Origin: Thamnaconus septentrionalis | Lineage: Eukaryota; Chordata; Actinopteri; Tetraodontiformes; Monacanthidae | Direction: 5' to 3' | NCBI GenBank assembly: GCA_009823395.1 | Contig: CM020514.1 | Coordinates: forward strand, 14,153,466-14,217,465 | Length of the DNA: 64,000 nucleotides | Shown here: in pieces, positions 22,902-35,636 of the stretch | How positions within the stretch are numbered: the first letter of the stretch is position 1 | How the letters are laid out: each line of letters starts with the position of its first letter | The notes under the pieces: generated by a model | What the model saw: the letters and a program-made list of their open reading frames with translations, nothing else | Databases searched by the model: none | What the model was told of the DNA's origin: nothing | Made by a program: the position numbers and the translations under genes

Positions 22902-25900
22902 GCTCGCTCGCTCTCTGTCTCACACACACATTAGCGACACATTAACGACACCCTCGGTGTGACCGGTGGGATAACTTAGCGGCATTATCTCCCCGCGCTG
23001 TTAATATTATTATTGACTGGAGCAGCTTTTTTGTCGGCTCGACGTAAATTCAGGGTGTTGAGGGAAGATTGTGCCACATCTGCCTACATGTGTTTTCCTG
23101 CAGGATTCCTGGTATTTAAAGGCCCCTTACAATGCAAGTTTCCCCAATAGTAATGTTTTCTAACAACGACATGTGTCCCTAGTCTGACATTACACCTAAC
23201 AGTAGTTCACCTTTAACACCTCGCTTCTGCTAAAAGACAATTCAGGAAATTAGCCCTTTGTGACATCACAAATGTCGTAGATACCTTTACTACTGTTGGA
23301 TGTTCAACAAATTGCCAGTTATATAAATGTGCTGTTTTCTGGGGCTTTATAGAGGTTTTTCCTTCCCACTCAGGTCTAAATCGTTTAAATTTAGAGTCTT
23401 GACAATACTGAGTGAGTTCTAAATTGTGTTTCAGTCAAGTAAAATAAGTTTATTAATGCACTCTGGCCAAAAACTTCAAACGACACTAATCTCCTGGATG
23501 TGTTGGGGGGAAAAAATGTGTGGGAACGGAAAGTGTTTGTGCACGTGTGTGTACAAGGGCAATTGTGTGTGTGTTTGTGTGTGTGTGTGGTCTTAGCCCC
23601 GGCTTGTCTTCATAGTGAAGTTGATGATTGGATAAACAGTCTGGATTATTGTAGTGGAAAATGAAAGCATATGCACAATTTGCATTTTAATGAGCGAGCG
23701 AGCTTTATAAAATAAATTGTCCCGACGACGGCGAGTCGGCGGATAAATCTGCGGCTTGTCGTAGGCAACATTTAAAAACACATATCAACATTATTGCAAA
23801 GCCATTGTAAAACAAATACGCAAGGTGTTTATTTAAAAAAACGCATCCTGGGTCTTTTTTCCCGGCTCCTTTCATTTTTTTTTTTTGGCGTGCGCTCAAC
23901 AAACAGCAGCGTGTCATGCGTTGCATCTTGCTCTTTTGCAAATTTGCTTTGATTGCGACGCCGTGCGAGCAAGCCAGGCATAAAATTTATGCGCGGTCGA
24001 CGCAAAGTTCAGCGGGCCGGCGCCAAACAAAACGCTGTTCAATTAAAAGGGACGTAATGGTATCCTATATAATAAAGGATATCTGTGCATACATAAGCTG
24101 ACAGAAAAGCATGATGGCTCATTCAAGCCGTGCTGTGTAATTTAGTTAATGCGTCTCTCCCCCCCCCACCTCCTCCCCCGACGCCCACCCTTCCCCCAGA
24201 CACCCCCCCACCAACGCTCTTTAAAACACTTGCACATTCAAATTTGCCATCATAATCTCTATGACAGAGGACATTAATTATGTCCGTTGCTTGATCGCCG
24301 TTTCTTCACAACATCTCTGATTAAAATTTCACACATTGTGATGATGTGCTTGAGCGCTAGGAGCTGTGAAATTTACTAAGCAGGCCCGCCCGCCCGCCTC
24401 CTGTCCGCATTCTTGGGAGGTCCGTCCGGCCACCACCAACAACAGAAGAGTCACGTATTAGACAAATCAAAGCTGTTAAGTGCTCGAGGAAAAGGGGAAA
24501 AAAAGAGGATGAGGGAAACGCTTTATTTACATGCAAATGGGGACAACATGTTCATTTAAATACGCCGCAAAATGACAGAACAATGCGGGAGCGACTCCTC
24601 CCCAGATATGCGGCTTCAAACTTCATATTTGGGGAAGTTTAATTAAGCAATAGATTATATTTTGAAAAGGAGCCCTCACTTTAATGGGTCCCGCGGGAGC
24701 GCAGATAAACACCGCAACGGTATCAAAGCATTCATCTCTTTAATGGATGTGAAAATTAGGGATGTAAATGGAAACGAGCCTTTATTTTTGCGGCGCTCGT
24801 GGGAATATTTACCAGATAAAAATGACACTTGCGTAACCTACATTGTACGTATGCTTTCATTTTTTCCCCCTTCTGTCTTTTTTTTTTTTTTTTTTGAGAG
24901 CGCACATACAATGCCTGACAATTTTCAAGGACAAACACCAAACACTTAGTCAGGGCAATGCCGCAGCTGTCAGGAAATAAAGGAAGCGGCCTTTTCTGCC
25001 TTATTAAGGCTCTCATGCATTCCAGATCAGAACGAGGAGCGCGTTATCTTCAGAAATCCTCATCCTATTCTGAATCTTCTGTTTTGTTTTTTTTTTCCCG
25101 GTGACCTCTCGTTCGACCAAAGAGTCTCGAGACGCCAGTGTGGCTCTGTTCTCTGCAAATCCAGAAACAAAAAGAAGAAGGAGAAGAAGAAGAAAAGAAA
25201 GAAAGAAGCAGCAGCAGCAGCGCAGCCACTGAACCCTGGCACGTCGTGTGATGGAGGAGCGCTACGTGCTCAACATTCACCTCGGCAAAGACCGGCTGTT
25301 GTTTTCCCCAGTAATGTCCATTTTATTGGGAATCTCAGCGAGCCTTCACACTGCCTGCTGTGCTCAGCAGCGCGGAGAAGCCGGGGCCGCTGGAGCGCCG
25401 GTCAGTGCCTGTCAATCACAATCACAAGGATCAGTTAACAGCCATCACTCTGAGAAGCTGTGCCCAGATGTTACCTGTCTGCAAAACCCTGGTATTTTTT
25501 TTGCCCCCCCACCTCCGGCTCCTCCCACCACCACCACCACCACCTCTCCGGACGCTGTATTGTTTTACCCAAGCTGCGGGTGTTTCGCACCTAAACAAAG
25601 GCAGACGTATCTCTTTTGTCTGATTGATTGTTTGGAAATGCGTCGTGAAACACGTCCATCACCTTGAAATGAACATGCACACTTAGGAATTAGTTCAGCA
25701 TTTGTCAGTGAGTTATCCATTATTTATTGTGTCTACCAGTTCATGTGGATTTTCTGTACCCCATTATAGGCGCCCTACCACTACGCTACATTTCAGTGAC
25801 TTCTTAGTGTGGGCTGACCTACAGTGTGCCAAACCATTAGTGGTATTTAAAGGACTCTTAGTGCACTGAAAGCCTCACAAAAGGAGCAATTTATAAGAAG

Positions 25901-26999
25901 AAAAAAAAAAAAAAAAAACCCTGCACATTTACCCCCCAAAATGCTAGGTTTTATCTTCCCAATATTAGAGATGCTGTGTTGGACATTACACATTTCAAAG
26001 GCATACAATAAGAGGGTTATCAAGACTCACAAAGGGTCAATTTCCAGAACTGTGTATACACAGAGACCTGACATGATACATCACCATGTCAAGTGTTGTG
26101 TCTTGCTCTTTTAGCAACTGTCCTTTGATTTTGACAGCGTGTGAACAAGCCATGAAGGTGTCATATCCCCTTGTGATGTCACAAATCGGAATCCCTCATT
26201 TAAAAAGCAAAACGACCAATGGCACCAAACACATTATGCTTATTAAATGTCAGTCGCTGCATCTATGCCGACATGCTTATTAGTATTTATGGTAGATAAA
26301 TGCTCATGAATGGTAAATTTAGTCTCTTAGCCTAATGCTCAACAGCGCGTCCTTGTCACGGAGCGCTACTGCAAGTATTTCTGCAGCGCATGAAAGGCCG
26401 TACAAAATTGTTTCTCCAACCTCACGGGAGGCTGTTTGTTTCCGCAGCCGCGCCAGAGTCTATATAGAGGCGAGGGGCTGATGCTTGGGAAGAGAGCAGT
26501 CAGAGGTGATGAGGAGGGAGCAGCGCAATATACTCTAGCAGCTGGAAAACAAACACAAAACATTGATTATATCATCTTTACAGGCGGCCGGAGCTCGACG
26601 GCGCTTGATGTTTACCCGGCGAGGAGTAAACAAGCGCGACTCGGACCGCGGACTTCTGCTCTGCATTCTCATTTTGCCCGACGTGCCCCCCCATCACCCT
26701 CACCCTCTCCACCCCCTTGCGCTACGCAAGCCTGTGACCCCGTTTTCCGCCCCTAATTTCCCCCATCGCATTCAGAGCAGACCCGGCGACGGTCAGCTTC
26801 ATTACAGCCAATATCTAAAAATCACCTCTCGTGTGCTGCCCGGCCGTTCGCAGCCCGCTCTCCTCTGAATCGCCGTCATTTAAATGTTCCTGCGCTGATT
26901 GCGGGTGCAGGTGGTAATACATTAAGGGACTAAGGCGGCCGCCGGCAGAGTGCTGGGAAGACCTTTATCCATTTGCGCTAAGTTTCCCCTCACATTCGG

Positions 27000-27200
27000 A
27001 GGCATGTCGCTCTAATTAAGGGCCAACGGTTTTGACTGCGGCCATATTCATATGGGACAGCTCACTTTAAGTCGTGCAACAGGGTGATGGTACATTGCAT
27101 GTATAGCTGGGCCAGGCCAATAGATTATGGCGGGAATCTGGGGAATTTCCAGACAAAATTGTGCATTAATGGAAGCGGGGAAAGGCTTGCGGAGTGTTGG
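27000..27200. promoter_or_regulatory. Candidate conserved non-coding element
   Basis: A balanced, repeat-free segment with TCTAATTAAGGGC, a near-palindrome CCATATTCATATGG (27042-27055, arms separated by TC), GGCCAATAGATTATGGCGGG and TGTGCATTAATGG. No open frame. The regulatory role is inferred. Confidence 0.3.
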
Positions 27201-28411
27201 CGGCAGGGTTACTGCTCTTTTCCTCTCCCATCTTTTTAAAGTAGAGGAGCCTCTGATCTCCTGAGAGTGGGTTGAGCGTGTGCGATGTACGCCGATGACG
27301 CCGCCTTTTACTTTCTTCTGTGAGTTGACGACGTGGCCGGCGGCACTTGAGTCGTCGGTCTATTTACTCATTTGGCATTTTCATAGTGTACGTTCTGCTG
27401 AACTCCAGCAGCTCTTGTGGTGTTAGTAGCAGTGCTCCTCATTCTGTGAACTGCTGCGCTGTGTATTTGTGACACCTATAGCACGCGCACCCCTCCTGGA
27501 GATACTGATTTGCTATTCCGTATGAAATGAAATTTAACGTGATTTACCTGAACGGAAAGAAACAGTGTGAAGTGTGAAAAGGCGCAGGTTCAACTCTACC
27601 AAAAAAAAGAAGAAGAAAGAGGAAAGAAATGTCTTGATGTTTGAACCGCAGTGGGCTTCCCTGTGCATGTCTGTCTCTCAATGATGAGCTCTCCTAGCAG
27701 GTAAAAGCCTCAGAAAGCCCCTCGGTCCATTTCCATTCTAGCTTCCAGCGGTGTGAGTGGTGTGACAGCCTCTTGGGGCCAGAGGGATTATTGAGATCAG
27801 GCCTCCCCCAGCTCTATGCCTTTGGCCCAGCCAGCCCAGTCAGCTCCTCGAGCCCCCCGGTGCCTTACAGAGCAGCCCACCAGGCGCACAGAGAGCAAAG
27901 AGGCACCAGGGACCCCTCTAATTGTCAATGCTTTGGGCGGCTCTCTGGCAAGCCAGCATGAAGAGGGCCCCCGGTCCCAGAGCTGTCCCAGCGCTCCGCA
28001 CTCAGCCCTCACTCAGACATTCCGAGGACCGTCTATCTGCTCTGAGGCTTCGGCTTTTGTGAGGCTGTCCTCACGGAGGAGCTGGAACTTGTTAATTCGG
28101 CAGCTTTGAACGCGGCCGGCACCAGAGGTGAAGCCGGCAACTCTGACTTGAAATCTCATCGCGTTTGTCTTAAGTGTCAGACATCATGTTGTGTCTGATC
28201 ACACACAGCTGTCCAAATAACTTGTTATAATGAGTCATTTCGATGAGATTGCGTTTGTAGTTTGAAGTATTGCTGTTTGTTATGTTTGTGCCGTCAATTT
28301 AGTTAACCTCTAGTATTTCCACTGCGAGCTGAGCAAAAAAAAAGTAAAAGGTGACACGTGCCATGTGACTAAAGGTAAAAAAAATATCCTCAGCGGAGAT
28401 TTAGCTCTTAC

Positions 28412-28455
28412 CTTGCGTGGAGGTGTGCGAGGACTTCTTGCACCTCTTCCTGCTC
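28412..28455 (-). other. Orphan exon-like segment (44 nt), gene unknown
   Basis: On minus, a polypyrimidine-rich acceptor (GAGTTTTTTCTGCTGCTTTGACAG, split here as GAGTTTTTTCTGC then TGCTTTGACAG) is followed by 44 nt and a near-perfect donor CAAG|GTAAGAG. All three frames of the 44 nt are open. One reads EQEEVQEVLAHLHA and another SRKRCKKSSHTSTQ. I recognise neither. It could be a non-coding 5' exon of KCNH7, an exon of a long non-coding RNA, or chance. Confidence 0.3.
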
Positions 28456-29879
28456 CTGTCAAAGCAGCAGAAAAAACTCAGAGGAGCTCAGTGGGAAAGG
28501 GGGCAAACAGGGGGGGTTAATGGACTGGTTACTGTGGCACAAACAGGATTTGCAGGCTAAGTGGACTGGTTGCGCTGGTGGTGAGCTGCAGCGTGCGCCT
28601 GCCGCTGAAACCATCAGCTCCGTTCAGGCTCCAGCGTCAATCGGCAATTTGTCCAAAATTGTTTTGGGCTTTTTCCTCAAAGGAAGAAAATAAATGTAGG
28701 TGTTGTGACTTGACAGGACTTCAGATCTTGACAATTCAATAATATTTTTTATTTTATATAAAAAAGTGCTACCTTTGAATTTCTCTGCTACTGAGGAGCA
28801 TTTACTTTTATTTACTCCTGCCTGCTCCTTTCCCAGTGCGTTTGCTTTTGTCTTAGTGCTTTTTCCATTATGTTCGTGCTTTTTTTTTGGTTTTGCTTCC
28901 GTTTTGCTGGAAACAAATGAATCATTTATTCATGTTTCACTTGTTTTGTCATTTGATTGGTTTCCCAGAGGGGCCGCGGCGGTCCAGAGCCGCCGCAAAT
29001 TAAAACACAAATCTGCACTAAGTGTCAGTCAAAGCCGGACAGAGAGCCGTAATTAATTTCAAAGCTTCTGCCTTAGATTGCATTACACTGTTATTATTAC
29101 ACTGCCATGTGTTATTGTTTTTGTGCGTGTGTGTCTGTGCTCACGCGCGTCATCATCATCTCACAGCCCAAGAATCCGAAAACGCTTTAATTGTTTTTTT
29201 TTTTTTTAGGGGAGGATGGAGGTTTAGCTGGGGGAGGGAGGAGGGGGGGCTGTAGCAGGGAAGCGAGCCTGGGATTCTGCTGGGAGCTGGAGGAGGAGTG
29301 ACAAGGCCACCCGTACAAAGGAAGGGTCAGCAGTCCAGGCGAAGGGAGGGGGGAGGGGAAGCAAATCAACGTGCACCAGCCCTCACTGCGATACCTGCAA
29401 CCTCATGGGTTCTGGTCCACCGCTGCAGCGATCCACTGTGAAGGAGGAAGTTTCTCACGTTTGTGACTCAACAGCCACAAACAAGGAAACAAACATCCTG
29501 ATAGCAGAGCGTTTTCTCAGTCAGACCTTATTTATTTATTTATTTTTATCTTGTGCCGGCTCAGTTCTCTGACTGGGAGCATCTCATTTTCTGACAAATG
29601 TACAGACAAATCCAAAAAATATTCTCAGCGGTTTAATTAAGATGATTTTATTATTAACCCCCTCTATCATCGCACCCTTTTAATTCATAAACAGGAAAAA
29701 AAAAATCTCTTGAACAGAGCCTCAAAATTACGCACCAAAAGAACGCAGCTTTTAAAGTGTTTAGTTTTGCAAAAAATATAATCATATTATTTTCATACAG
29801 TACAACTCTAAACTTAACTGCCTTGCCTGACTTATATTTATTTAAAGGGGGGGAAAAAAATCGAGTCATCTTACAAGCT

Positions 29880-30135
29880 CAGTAAAGGAACACAGTCGGG
29901 GCAGTTGTGCATGCTGGCGGCCTCGCTGATGGCTGAGCACAGACTGGCCAGACAATAGCCCCTAACTGGAATGTGACAGGGTAATTACTGAGCGTACATA
30001 ATAAAATTCTCTTTACATAGGTCACCCAGGAAGTGTAATTAAAAAAGGGTTATAGATTATTTTTATTAAAGCAATTAAACCAAAAAGCAAAGCAAAAAAA
30101 AAAAAAAAAAGAGAAGAAGAAGTAATTAACTGTGG
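29880..30135. promoter_or_regulatory. Candidate conserved non-coding element, TAATTA-rich
   Basis: Unique, repeat-free sequence with clustered homeodomain cores (GGTAATTACTG near 29980, GTAATTAAAAA near 30035, CAATTAAACC near 30072, GTAATTAACTG near 30122). No open frame crosses it. The call as an enhancer is inference from motif density. Confidence 0.3.
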
Positions 30136-31321
30136 AGGCAGTAATAGTGTTGGTCAACAGCATTTGTTTTCAGGGGGAGATTTGTCGGCTTCACCTCCCT
30201 CTCTCCCTCTCAGGCTTTGCACAGGCATCCTCTAATTTACACCGGATGATTTTATAATGTTAAACTCTTTTATTATTATTATCATCATCATCGTTGTCGT
30301 TGTCTCTCTTTTTTTTCTCCCCTCGCTGAGCAACAATTATGTTTATAATGCCAGAAACCTGAGCTGAATTTAATGGAATCATTATCGCATGTGATAATTG
30401 TGAGTAAACGCTAGATTTGAATTATCACCCCCCTCCCCCCATCACCCACCTCCCCCTCCCCCGCTATGTGGTGAATTAATGAATCGTTACTATTCAAACT
30501 ACACCGGTTTATAATTATGTTAAATTGGCCGTCTTATCAGCGGTCAAAGACTTGGGATTATCGGCCGTGCGGACGGTGCCGAATTCCTTGTCCACACCCC
30601 CCCACTCCCTCCTTCCCTCACACCCCCTCTCCGACCCCCCTTTCTTCCCCCCCAGCACAAAGGAAGGGAGAAAAAAGGGAGAGAAGGGGAAGTGGGGGAG
30701 ATAATATTGGGAGGTTAAACTCCACAATTTTCTCTTAAAAAGATGTAAGGGGAGCCGGCGCACAGATGCACTCGTGCTTTATGAGGGAAATCAGACGGAC
30801 GGGCGCGCGAGGGCATTAGCATCCACTTGACTCTGAGAGCAGCAGCCCCCTCTGTTTTTTTCTTTCTTCCCTTCCCTTTCTCTCTCTCCCTCTCTCTCTC
30901 TTTCACAAGCCAACACATACGTGTAGCTGACACATCAACTGTGTCCATCTCGGCAATTGTGTCAGGTAAATGAATTCTAGACGATATGTTAATTCAAGGT
31001 GGGCGACGGTGGGGGAAATACGTTGCCCTAGTTAGCTGGCGGAGGGGGGGCCGAGGGGGTCGGTGGGGGCACTTGGGCTCCTTTCAGAAACTTATTATCA
31101 TTCAGCGCGTTGCGTTACTGGAAAATTACGGCAATCTAATTGTCAATTGTGAAAAAAATGTCATCATTCCGCATAGCGAGGTCGCAGACAATTTGGTCAA
31201 GTAAAAAAAAGAAAGGGTCTCTTTCCACAGGCCGCATGCCAATAGCCGCCTTTAACACAAAAAAAAAAACAAAATAGGGAAGAGGAATGGAATAAACTGT
31301 TGCTTTGCGATGTAAATATCT

Positions 31322-31367
31322 GGGTTAGGTTTAGGGTTGGGTTTAGGGTTGGGTTTAGGTTTAGGGT
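31322..31367 (+). repeat. Telomere-like hexamer cluster (TTAGGG variants)
   Basis: About seven consecutive hexamers of the form TTAGGT, TTAGGG, TTGGGT, TTAGGG, TTGGGT, TTAGGT, TTAGGG on plus. This is a short degenerate interstitial telomere-type array in otherwise unique sequence. Confidence 0.7.
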
Positions 31368-31552
31368 GTCGCATGTGAGAAGTGAGTGCCTTCATCCACA
31401 GGTACTTCACCAGGCAACATGTGCTGCCGGCTTCACGAGCAGCGAAGCCTCATCCTCAGCCGGTGACACACGTGTTCTTTTATTGTGGCGGCTGTCGCTA
31501 AAAATACCTGCACGAGTGTTACGCCACGCACGCTGGAGGGTCTTTAACACCT

Positions 31553-31578
31553 TGAAGAAGAAGAAGAAGAAGAAGAAA
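31553..31578 (+). repeat. (GAA)n microsatellite
   Basis: Eight to nine GAA/AAG units; polypurine on plus. Confidence 0.85.
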
Positions 31579-31710
31579 ATACATACGTGAGGGAATCAGC
31601 CACAAAAAAAAAAAAATCAAACCATCACATCTGAGGTGAAAACTTTGATATCTCCTCCCCTCACTAGCCCCACTCCCTTTGTTCCATCATCCCTGTCATT
31701 GGGAACGCGA

Positions 31711-31722
31711 ACAGCAGAGGGC
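31711..31722 (+). promoter_or_regulatory. CTCF-like core motif
   Basis: ACAGCAGAGGGC (followed by AGC) matches CCASYAGRKGGC at 11 of 12 positions on plus. Confidence 0.35.
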
Positions 31723-33345
31723 AGCTTGAATGCATAAATGCAAAAAAAAAAAAAGGGGGGAGGAAAAACCCAAGGAAGCACAGCATCCTTCTATCAGTCA
31801 TCAAAAGGCTTGTTTACATCGCACACAGACTGACAGCCGCCTGGCCGGGGTGGGACTGTGATCTGCATAGAGCCCCATCACAGGACCACACGGGGTTTGG
31901 AGGGGTGGGGGGCACCGGCAGGGGAGGGGTGGGGGAGGGGAGTTGGAGTGGGAGGGAATGGAGGAATTGTGCAGTGACAGGTAATTGACCAGCGGCGGCC
32001 AAGTAGCAGGTAATGTTTTGAAAGGACCTGTGTCAATTTGTAAGCCACGTGAAAATCTGCTTGGGCTTCTCTGCTGCTGCTGTCTCTCTCACTCCACCCC
32101 CATCCTCCCTCCTCACTCCAACCTAGCCCCCACCCCCATCCCCCCCCTGCCCCCACACCCTCCCTTTCACTCTCCCCCTCTACCCCGCCCACCCCCTTCC
32201 TCCCCCCAGCTCTCCCGCTGCCTCTTCAGAGAGACTTGCGGCGAGCGGGGCCGCCGCCAAAACAAGCCTCGAAGTCGACACCCGCCGCTGTTTTTATTGT
32301 TAAACCCGTGTTGTGCCCATTGTCTGCCCTTCCTCCCAACTTCCATCTCCTCCTCCTCCTCCCTTCCGTCCCCCACCTCCCTCCCTCCCTCCTCCTCCCC
32401 CTCCTCTCTCTCACCACGGCTCGAGATGAATCTGCCAGCGTGTGCCCGCGCTCTTCATCACTGTCAGGTGCCCCACGGTGGTCCTCCGCCCTCCCCTCTC
32501 TCAAACCGGGCGCCCACCGCTGGCTGGAATTATTCCTCACCTCCAAAAACTCTCCCCGCTGTTTCTAAATAAATGTGGCCGCGGCAGCCGGGGAGTGTTG
32601 CTCATCCATCTTTAGCGCCGCTGCCTCAGCCGTCTCGGCCGCCGGGGAGCACGCGGCGCTCGCCCGACTAGACGGAGAGGTTGTAATAAGCCGCGCAGCC
32701 AGCGTGCTAGTGGTGGTGGTGGGGTGCAATGTTTCTGGCGTTGCAGGGAGATGGACGCTGTAGCGGTGTCCCTAATCACGGACCACAGTTGGCGGGCTTT
32801 GCATGGCGTACGCTAACCGCGTGGCGCGCTAATTTCCACACGGGGCAGCGTTGTCGCTTATGAGAAGTTCCTTTAAATTTCTTTGTTCGCAAACAGTTGC
32901 CCAAACTCAAAACAGACGGTGAAGCTGACATTTTGTCAGGTGAAAAGTGTGTGTGCTACAGCTAGCTAGCATTTACCAATCTCAGCTAGCAGGCTACCAC
33001 CATCAAAGTGCCCCTGCTCTAGTTTTTTAGTTTAATAAGTTTATTCGTATCAGGGACGACGTACAAAATAACATTAGTCCTAAAAGTGAGAGGGGATGCT
33101 TTGCCCCGGATTTAGTTTACTAGCTACTTTCCATCGTTAGTCCCTGTGCAGGTGGGTAATCTCTCCCCAACATCGTGTTTGTGGTTAGTGAGAATTGTGC
33201 ATCTCTCAACTTTACCCCCCGACACCTGTAAAGGGGTTAATGTTTTGCATCATTTGCAAAAATACATTTATTTGATAGTATGATTATTTAGTGTTGAAGC
33301 AGTGTTTTCCTGTGTTAAAACAGTCAAGTTCATGTACTGCACCCG

Positions 33346-33357
33346 CCAGCAGGTGGC
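33346..33357 (+). promoter_or_regulatory. CTCF-like core motif (perfect consensus)
   Basis: CCAGCAGGTGGC matches the vertebrate CTCF core CCASYAGRKGGC at all twelve positions on plus. Binding is not implied by sequence alone. Confidence 0.4.
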
Positions 33358-34589
33358 AATAGCTTGTTTATGGTACATTGCCACAGGCTATGTAGAACAA
33401 GACAAGTATGTCAGTGGATAGTCGGAGCCCGGACAAGGATGTCGTTATGTGCCCGGTGCTGCTGTATGTCTGCCCTTGCAGAGTTTTCGCCTCCGTTGTG
33501 AGTGGTGTAACAACTCATTGGCGTGAACTCACTTCTAAACTCAAAATATTATCAAAAGTAGGAAAATCAGTCACACGTCTTTTGTTCCGCGCCTCAACTT
33601 GACGACGGGATCGCGCCCGTAATTGATTTATCCTCGATATCTTCTGAAAATGACACAGATTTTCGCCCCGGCGTTGGCTGTCACTTTTGTTCGAATTAAA
33701 TCAGATTTTCCGCGTTGTTGGAGCTCATTAGGCGATATCCAGTCAGTAACACTAGCCCGGCGCGGCGCGCCTGTTGATAGATAAGAGTTTCACTTGACAC
33801 TGCTGATGTTAAATCTGTAATTAAGGCTCAAAAGACATCTGCTCCATCTGTTGCCAGAGTCGTGGCTGTTGTCGTCGGTGGATGCTCGCTGGTATATTTA
33901 GCTCTTTCACGGTTTGCGGTGAAGAGAGACGCGTGAAATGAAGGAACCCGGGGGGGAACCTCGAGACTGCGCTGTCGAACAAGGTGCGGGTTCTTCCCGC
34001 GCCAGCTGACAATCACAGGGGACGCGTCACTTTCTTTTCCTTTTCTTTCCTTCCTTTGAGGTAATTAAGCCCCTCACACGAGTGATCTTGTCCTTATTGT
34101 CCCCGGCCTCATGCGAATCTAGCTTCCATCCTTTGTTGCGGCCGCCAAGATGCCTCTCCAGCACATTTCCTTAAACTGCAGCGAGTGCGCACGGCACGCT
34201 TTAGTGATTTTTTTCTTTTTTCCTCATTTTTTTCTTTTTTTTGGACTTAAAACTTTAAGAGCGAAAAGGTTGCGGGAGAGTTTTGACTAAAGAAAGTACC
34301 TGCTACACAACTTCATTAGCAGTTTAATCAAACGACCTGTAATACTGGACCTTTGCTTGATCTCTGCCGGGACGAATCAGTCGCTATTCAAAGGGAATCT
34401 CATTCCTCAACACAAATATGCACTTATTAAGTTCCCCGAGTTCAATTTTGAAATGGTTTCGTAATTAACAAGTAAGCCAAGCTTAAAAATGTCACATTTA
34501 TTGTATTTTCCTATCTCTAAAATACAGTCCTGAAACAGAATGATGTGTGTTTTACAGCGGCCACGATAAGAGGCTTACATAGTCAAAAT

Positions 34590-35010
34590 CTCAATATAGA
34601 TCGTTTGACAAACGTCTTTGGTGGCCACTCGTTAAATTGGTTTCACCCGCATATTTGGGCCTTATTTAAAAGATATCTTTGAATAATGGTAAGCAGTTTA
34701 GCTCCTCTGAAAAGGAGAGGGTGATGCAAATGAACTCCATTTCACTCTGTTTTGTTTAATCTATAACATTGTAGGTTTTCCGCTGCCTTTTCTCCCAGAG
34801 TTTAGAGCCTCTATATTTGGCCGTAGATTAATGCAGCTTAGGCGCACCTATCTGGAATTTAAGTCAGTCTAATGCTCCTCATTGCATATCAAGGACACAA
34901 GAACATATTATCTGATCGTTTCTTGCATTCATTACATTAATGAATCAAATATGAATAAGTGTCCCTCTTCAAAAAAAGTTCATTACCATAAACATTAATA
35001 TTAATGCCAT
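34590..35010. promoter_or_regulatory. Candidate conserved non-coding element
   Basis: A repeat-free, AT-leaning unique sequence lacking open frames, with TAGATTAATGCAGC, TCATTACATTAATGAATC, a partly palindromic ATTAATATTAATGCC near 34995 and TTGCATATCAAGG (octamer-like). The regulatory role is inferred. Confidence 0.3.
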
Positions 35011-35601
35011 TATGTGGCGACGCTGAGCTAAAATATCTAAAACTGTTTTATTGTGCCGGTGTTTTCCAAAGGAGAGTGGAGGGTGGGAAGCGGAGGGGGG
35101 GTAAAAACCACACGCTTACCTAAAATATTCTTTTATGTGTTATTTTCTTTAAACAGCTGCGGCAACATTTGAAGGGGAACTTTTTTTCTCCTTCTTTTTT
35201 TAAAATTGCAAATGAAAACCTGTTTTCGCTGATTATAATTAACTTGCTCACAATTTGCAGTCTGTCACTAAATTGCGGGCGGATACAATCTCTGCTCTCC
35301 GTGTCCACCTTGTCTGAGGCACATCTGCCGGAAAATAACGTGCATCTGCTGGAATCATTGGATTAAAGAGGCACTTTTTTTGTTTGTTGTTTGTCTTCGC
35401 AGAAAAAACAAAGCCCAGTCGCTGGGAAGAGGGAAGATAATTCATCACGTGTTAATGCTAAAAGTAGCGCATGCATTTATTCTCTCTCTCCACCCCCACC
35501 TGCAACGTGCTGCGCCCCATCATAAAGGCAACATGTTATGGCATCCGTCTGGGCCCGGTGCCCCAAATATTGTGAAGAGCTGGTGCCGCGACCTCTCCTC
35601 C

Positions 35602-35636
35602 TTCGTCGTCGTCGTCCTCCTCCTCCTCCTCCTCCC
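35602..35636 (+). repeat. (GTC)n-(CTC)n trinucleotide repeat
   Basis: Four to five GTC units pass into about seven CTC units. Confidence 0.8.

Noticed and set aside
26455..26475. TATATAGAGG as a possible TATA box
   Set aside because: It stands alone without a supporting initiator, CCAAT box, first exon or donor that I could identify.
27580..27625. GGTTCAACTCTACC followed by an A/G-rich tail, resembling a tRNA-derived SINE end (B box)
   Set aside because: No matching A box lies at the required distance upstream and no cloverleaf can be drawn.
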